A stretch of DNA of 8,331 bases, from contig CANRJI010000043.1 of assembly GCA_947630885.1 (NCBI GenBank), positions 1 to 8,331 of the forward strand, read 5' to 3'. The notes below the pieces were generated by a model. That model was not told where the DNA came from. It did no database searches and saw nothing but the letters and a program-made list of their open reading frames with translations. Shown here piece by piece: positions 4,926-8,331 of this stretch. How positions within the stretch are numbered: position 1 is the stretch's first letter; each line of letters starts with the position of its first letter. The position numbers and the translations under genes were made by a program. The DNA is from an uncultured Bacilli bacterium. GTDB lineage: Bacteria; Bacillota_I; Bacilli_A; RF39; UBA660.

Positions 4926-6182
4926 ATGAGTAGTAGTATATTTAAAAAAAATAATGACCCCGTAATTGTCGTCAATAAAGATTTCCAAAAATGTTATCTT
5001 TTCATTTCTTTCCCTATAAAGAAAGAAGATATTCCCAAACTTAGAGTGTTAAAAAGCTTAAATTTAGATAAAAGTATCACTTATGATACCGATAAAAAAG
5101 TTTATGAAGCTAAAGTAAATAATTATTGCTTGAGCTTAGATAAAAAAATTTCTAATATTGGTAACAATTACTTTTTTGAAGTATTAGTATCTTTTCCATC
5201 TCCTGCGAGTCTCGGAAAAGATGTTCTTGAAGATAATCTAAAATTTGTTAGAGAAGTTATCTATCATCCTTATACTGTTGATGGCGTTTTTCCAAGCCGT
5301 GAAGTAGAAGATACCATTAACATTATTAAAGATCAAATTTCTTGTGATTTTAAAGATGTCCTCTGGTATTATTACTATCGAAATGTTAAAACTTTCGATG
5401 AAAATAATTATTTGAGTGGCATCCTCGCTGATAATCCAAATCTTTTAAATAGTGTAACACCTTCTAACCTATATGAGTATTATCAAAAAATAATAAGTTT
5501 TTCACCAATTATCTTTTTAATTGGTAATGTCGATCCCCTTACTTCCTCTCAAAAAATCAAAGATATTCTTTTAGAAAATAGGGAAGAAGTAATAACTTTT
5601 GAAAAGAAATATACAAGTTACTGCCAAGAGTTGCCTGATAAAGTTCTCGAAGTAACCGAAACAAGCACTTTCAAATCAAGTGGTATTTGTTATAATTATA
5701 AAGTCAAAAATATGTCTTGTCAACGCGATGCTGATCTTTTAGCCCTTATTGCTGATTTATTGGATTCCAATAAATCACGTCTTCTCTTCGATACTCTTCG
5801 CCTTGAAAATGACCTCATGTATCGTGGTAGTGTAAAAATTAGCACTAGTTTTGGAAGTTTAAGCCTTTGGTCGCTTACTGGTAAGAAAAATATCGATAAG
5901 GTCAAAGAAAAAATCGAAGAAATTATGAAAAAGGTTACTTCGACTGATTTCATTGCCAGTAAACTTTCTGGTATTTTAGATGATGCCAAATTAAATCATG
6001 AATTAATAAAAGAAGACCTATATGATATCATGTATGATCATGTTGATAAATACATTGAATATAAAGATAAAGCTTTTTATGAAAGAGTTCAAGATGTAAC
6101 GCCTGAAGAAATAAAAAACTTTATTACCAATCGTTTAGTTTTAGCATCAATTTATGTAGGAGTAGGTGAAGATAATGAATAA
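4926..6182 (+). CDS. M16-family peptidase-like protein lacking the zinc motif (YmfF-like)
   Basis: A 418-residue protein without signal peptide or membrane segment. The architecture suggests an M16 (insulinase/pitrilysin-type) fold: an N-terminal half ending near FPSREVEDTINIIKDQIS (122-139), which matches the family helix 'F..E.....K..I...I', and a FLIGNVD strand (197-203) comparable to the 'vvGdvd' segment opening the second half. No HxxEH is present, so it cannot bind catalytic zinc and is probably the non-catalytic half of a heterodimer with the next gene. In Bacillus the YmfF/YmfH pair has this arrangement and is linked to EF-P 5-aminopentanol modification; transferring that role here is inference. 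The ATG at 4926 lies 6 nt after AAGGAG; another ATG at 4921 is followed at once by TAA. The last 8 bp overlap the next gene. Confidence 0.75.
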   Translation: MSSSIFKKNNDPVIVVNKDFQKCYLFISFPIKKEDIPKLRVLKSLNLDKSITYDTDKKVYEAKVNNYCLSLDKKISNIGNNYFFEVLVSFPSPASLGKDVLEDNLKFVREVIYHPYTVDGVFPSREVEDTINIIKDQISCDFKDVLWYYYYRNVKTFDENNYLSGILADNPNLLNSVTPSNLYEYYQKIISFSPIIFLIGNVDPLTSSQKIKDILLENREEVITFEKKYTSYCQELPDKVLEVTETSTFKSSGICYNYKVKNMSCQRDADLLALIADLLDSNKSRLLFDTLRLENDLMYRGSVKISTSFGSLSLWSLTGKKNIDKVKEKIEEIMKKVTSTDFIASKLSGILDDAKLNHELIKEDLYDIMYDHVDKYIEYKDKAFYERVQDVTPEEIKNFITNRLVLASIYVGVGEDNE

Positions 6183-7422
6183 TAGTAAGTTTATAATTTT
6201 AGATAATGGTTTAACTGTTCTTATTTATTCCGACCCCAAAAAAATGACTAACCATGTCGAACTTAAAACTTATTTTGGTGGATATACAGAAGAATATCAA
6301 GATAGTGAAGGCAAAACAAAAAAAGTCCTTCCCGGAACAGCCCATCTCTTAGAACACTACGTTTGTGAACAAAACCAATGTGGTAATTTATTAAATAATC
6401 TTTGGAATAAAGAAGCAACTGACGCTAATGGAATAACTGATCCAGAAAGTACTAAATACTACTTTGACACTGTAAAAAATTTTAAAGAATGCTTAAGTCT
6501 TTTATTAAATAGTATCTACCATATAACATTTAATACTGAATCTTTAGATAAGACAAAGTATGCTGTATATAATGAAATAAGAGATGAACAAAATGATGAA
6601 CGACTAAAAATATATTGTGCTAAAATGCGAAGCCTTTTCGATATTAAAAGACGTACTGCCGGTACTAAAACGGCCGTAAAAAAAGCTTCCGCTAAATATC
6701 TTCAAGAAGTATATGAATATTTTTACACTCCTAAAAATCAGCTTCTTGTCGTCGCTGGTTCCTTTGATGAAAAAGAAATATTAGAATACATTAAGTCAAT
6801 ATATCAAAAAATATCTTTTAAAAGAGACACCGAAAGACAGTATTTACCAGTCGATAACCACAAAATATATATAAAAGAAAGTGTAATAACATATGGTAAA
6901 CTAGATGAAGTTGTTCTTTCTTTTAAAATAAATACTAGTCATTTATCAAATTATGAAAGATATAAACTGGACTGGTATTTAAATTACCTTCTTGCTGTTC
7001 GATTTTCTTTCTTTTCTCCTCTTAATGAAAAACTAAAAAAATTAGATATTATTACGGGAAACATCAATCCCTATGTCTATAATTTAAAAGGAAATACCAT
7101 CATTGAAATAGTAGCTATGATAAATAAGAAAAGCGAATATATTAACTTGGTAAAAGATGCTCTTTACAATGAAGAAAATGAAAAACATTTATTTGACTTA
7201 GCTAAAAAAAGTTCTATTCTTAGTTTATCTGTAAGAAAAGATAGTATCCCCCAATTTGTTTTACCAACAATTGAAAATTATGAAATGTTTGATTATCCAT
7301 ACGAAGATACGTTAGAATTTGCTCAAAGTCTTAATTACCAAGAATATTTACAAACAATAGCCAAACTTGACTTTAGTAACTATAACATTATCAATATCAA
7401 AGGAAACAAAGAAAAAGATTAG
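6175..7422 (+). CDS. M16-family zinc peptidase with HxxEH (YmfH-like)
   Basis: A 415-residue putative zinc metallopeptidase. The N-terminal strand FIILDNGLTVLIYSDP and GTAHLLEHYVCE (54-65) are classic M16: His57 and His61 bind zinc and Glu60 is the general base. The third ligand is probably Glu134 in YNEIRDEQND, 73 residues after His61, near the usual spacing. LVVAGSFDEKEI (191-202) matches the family's domain-boundary strand. The segment after HxxEH is divergent, lacking the usual 'GT..xxNA.T' wording and reading KEATDANGITDPESTKYYF instead. Together with the inactive upstream partner it probably forms a two-subunit cytoplasmic peptidase like YmfF/YmfH. The ATG at 6175 overlaps the upstream gene by 8 bp and follows AGGTG (6164-6168); the in-frame GTG at 6166 is less likely. 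The gene ends before a strong terminator. The substrate is unknown. Confidence 0.85.
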   Translation: MNNSKFIILDNGLTVLIYSDPKKMTNHVELKTYFGGYTEEYQDSEGKTKKVLPGTAHLLEHYVCEQNQCGNLLNNLWNKEATDANGITDPESTKYYFDTVKNFKECLSLLLNSIYHITFNTESLDKTKYAVYNEIRDEQNDERLKIYCAKMRSLFDIKRRTAGTKTAVKKASAKYLQEVYEYFYTPKNQLLVVAGSFDEKEILEYIKSIYQKISFKRDTERQYLPVDNHKIYIKESVITYGKLDEVVLSFKINTSHLSNYERYKLDWYLNYLLAVRFSFFSPLNEKLKKLDIITGNINPYVYNLKGNTIIEIVAMINKKSEYINLVKDALYNEENEKHLFDLAKKSSILSLSVRKDSIPQFVLPTIENYEMFDYPYEDTLEFAQSLNYQEYLQTIAKLDFSNYNIINIKGNKEKD

Positions 7423-7435
7423 TTTTAAATAAAAA

Positions 7436-7478
7436 GAGTTCCGTTTCTATTATATATAGATTCGGGACTCATTTTTTT
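7436..7478. terminator. Probable bidirectional terminator between convergent genes
   Basis: GAGTTCCG (7436-7443) pairs with CGGGACTC (7463-7470) with one G-T wobble. A symmetrical TT/TT internal loop follows, then TCTAT (7446-7450) with ATAGA (7456-7460) over a 5-nt loop. Seven T (7472-7478) follow on the plus strand and five A (7431-7435) precede it, giving a U tract on the minus strand as well. It can end both the M16 pair and the minus-strand gene at 7502-8182. Confidence 0.85.
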
Positions 7479-7501
7479 ATTAAGAAAATAATTACTTTTT
7501 A

Positions 7502-8182
7502 CTAATCTTTTTTATTTCCATCACTATCAAGTTTTCTTACTTTATGTTTAACATCTTTTCTTCTTAAATTACATCTATCAACTGCTCTAATAAATAAATT
7601 TTTCGGATAAAAATAATTTTCATCTTCTCTTTGCCTTAGCGTACTAATTTTAAGTTTTAAGATTACATCATCAATATCAGTTAAAGCAGGCATTTTAAAG
7701 GGAGTATTTACTAGCATTGGTTCTTTAACTTCCAAACCACAATGCTCACGAAGACTTTTGCCATCTAACTGTTCTTCATCAAGTTCACTAGGAGCAGTAA
7801 TACCACTATATTTAATATTTCCATCATCTGAAGCAATAACATATATAAGTTGCGATGAATAATAAGTATTTACAATCTTTCTTAAAATACCTGGGGTAAT
7901 AGGCTTTCTTTTATAATAAGCCATATCCAAAAATAATTCTGCCTTTAATTGATCTGGTTTTATACCTAGTAAACTAGATAATTCCGTTAATAAATCACCG
8001 AATCTAACAGGAATAATCTTATTTTCTATAATGTCAATTCGAAGTTTTATTTCTTCCCTTTTTTTTTGTAGCATCTTCAATTTGCCTTCAGTTTCGCGCC
8101 TTCCTTTGTCAACAGTTCTTAACACTTCTTTTGCCAAGTCAAGTTCGTCAAAATAATCTTGAACGTCTTTTTCCATAACCAT
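7502..8182 (-). CDS. Uncharacterised coiled-coil protein
   Basis: I do not recognise this 226-residue protein. Residues 13-57 are a charged, heptad-rich helix (KLKMLQKKREEIKLRIDIIE) likely to form a coiled coil. Next comes a compact, possibly helical segment FGDLLTELSSLLGIKPDQLK (61-80) with some look of a small DNA-binding fold, then a mixed region ending LIYVIASDDGNIKYSG (112-127) that looks like beta strands. The last 35 residues are strongly basic (NLRRKDVKHKVRKLD). There is no signal peptide or membrane segment, so it should be cytoplasmic; nucleic-acid binding is only a guess. The start ATG (8182-8180) follows AAGGAAGG on the minus strand; the ATG two codons later is an alternative. It has its own promoter (8209-8237) and converges on the M16 pair. 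Confidence 0.75.
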   Translation of the reverse strand: MVMEKDVQDYFDELDLAKEVLRTVDKGRRETEGKLKMLQKKREEIKLRIDIIENKIIPVRFGDLLTELSSLLGIKPDQLKAELFLDMAYYKRKPITPGILRKIVNTYYSSQLIYVIASDDGNIKYSGITAPSELDEEQLDGKSLREHCGLEVKEPMLVNTPFKMPALTDIDDVILKLKISTLRQREDENYFYPKNLFIRAVDRCNLRRKDVKHKVRKLDSDGNKKD

Positions 8183-8208
8183 TCACCCTTCCTTCAAAAT
8201 ATATAAAT

Positions 8209-8237
8209 ATTATATCAAAAAACCTTATCGTTGACAA
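8209..8237 (-). promoter_or_regulatory. Sigma-A promoter of the coiled-coil gene
   Basis: On the minus strand TTGTCA (complement of 8232-8237, 5 of 6 to TTGACA), a 17-bp spacer and TATAAT (complement of 8209-8214) form a near-consensus promoter. The start would be near 8202, giving a leader of about 20 nt with the AAGGAAGG site. Confidence 0.8.
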
Positions 8238-8331
8238 GTACAACTAATAATTTGCAGTAAAATAGAATAAAAATTTTTCGCAATGACGATGGCATTAAAG
8301 GTCACTTAAATTATATTAATATTATGTTACA
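8238..8331. other. AT-rich right edge, no gene recognised
   Basis: The 94 bp upstream of the coiled-coil promoter hold no open frame with a ribosome binding site. A short frame from the ATG at 8284 ends after 8 codons at TAA. The perfect palindrome ATATTAATAT (8313-8322) is likely chance in such DNA. The next gene lies outside the window. Confidence 0.4.

Noticed and set aside
4921..4928. ATGTAATG as a start-stop regulatory frame
   Set aside because: The first ATG is only 1 nt from AAGGAG, too close for normal initiation; the second, at 4926, has ideal spacing.
5720..5989. Minus-strand open frame of 89 codons inside the first M16 gene
   Set aside because: The Ser/Arg-rich translation is typical of antisense frames, and it lies entirely within a supported gene.
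8231..8263. Plus-strand promoter (TTGACA at 8231, TAAAAT at 8258)
   Set aside because: The 21-bp spacer is too long; the TTGACA is explained as the overlap with the minus-strand -35 box.
8313..8322. Palindrome ATATTAATAT as an operator
   Set aside because: It is all A/T in very AT-rich DNA and has no second copy or matching site near a promoter in the window.

Overview
The window is AT-rich, low-GC Bacillota-type DNA. Strong AGGAGG-like ribosome binding sites, sigma-A promoters, U-tract terminators and a cotJ spore-coat operon suggest an endospore-forming lineage or a close relative, perhaps an uncultured gut member of the Bacilli. All tryptophans in the genes read use TGG, and every visible stop is TAA or TAG. 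The genus-level placement is inference.

Layout. (1) The left edge, minus strand, holds the first 12 codons of a probable IS30-family transposase that runs off the window, followed by AT-rich DNA that probably contains the end of that element. (2) 228-1486: a two-gene unit with a secreted thioredoxin-fold lipoprotein whose first active-site cysteine is gone, and a six-helix DUF308/HdeD-like membrane protein, closed by a hairpin terminator. (3) 1615-3423: typA/bipA, a ribosome-associated translational GTPase, with an extended -10 promoter and a terminator that overlaps its own stop codon. (4) 3480-4602: the cotJ spore-coat operon. It has a sigma-E-like promoter, a gene joining CotJA-like and CotJB parts in one chain, and cotJC, a manganese-catalase-fold coat protein, translationally coupled to it. 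(5) 4585-4829: a 191-bp non-coding element with terminal inverted repeats (MITE-like). It is flanked by two identical 27-bp copies of the cotJC terminator hairpin, so insertion appears to have duplicated the whole terminator. (6) 4876-7422: a consensus sigma-A promoter driving two overlapping M16-family genes, one without the zinc motif and one with it, resembling the YmfF/YmfH pair of Bacillus. (7) 7502-8237, minus strand: an unrecognised coiled-coil protein with its own good promoter, convergent with the M16 pair across a probably bidirectional terminator.

The genes form several independent transcription units, not one pathway. Most of the window is ordinary core or sporulation genome. The two features most worth attention are the MITE-like element with the duplicated terminator and the fused CotJA-CotJB gene under a sigma-E-type promoter.
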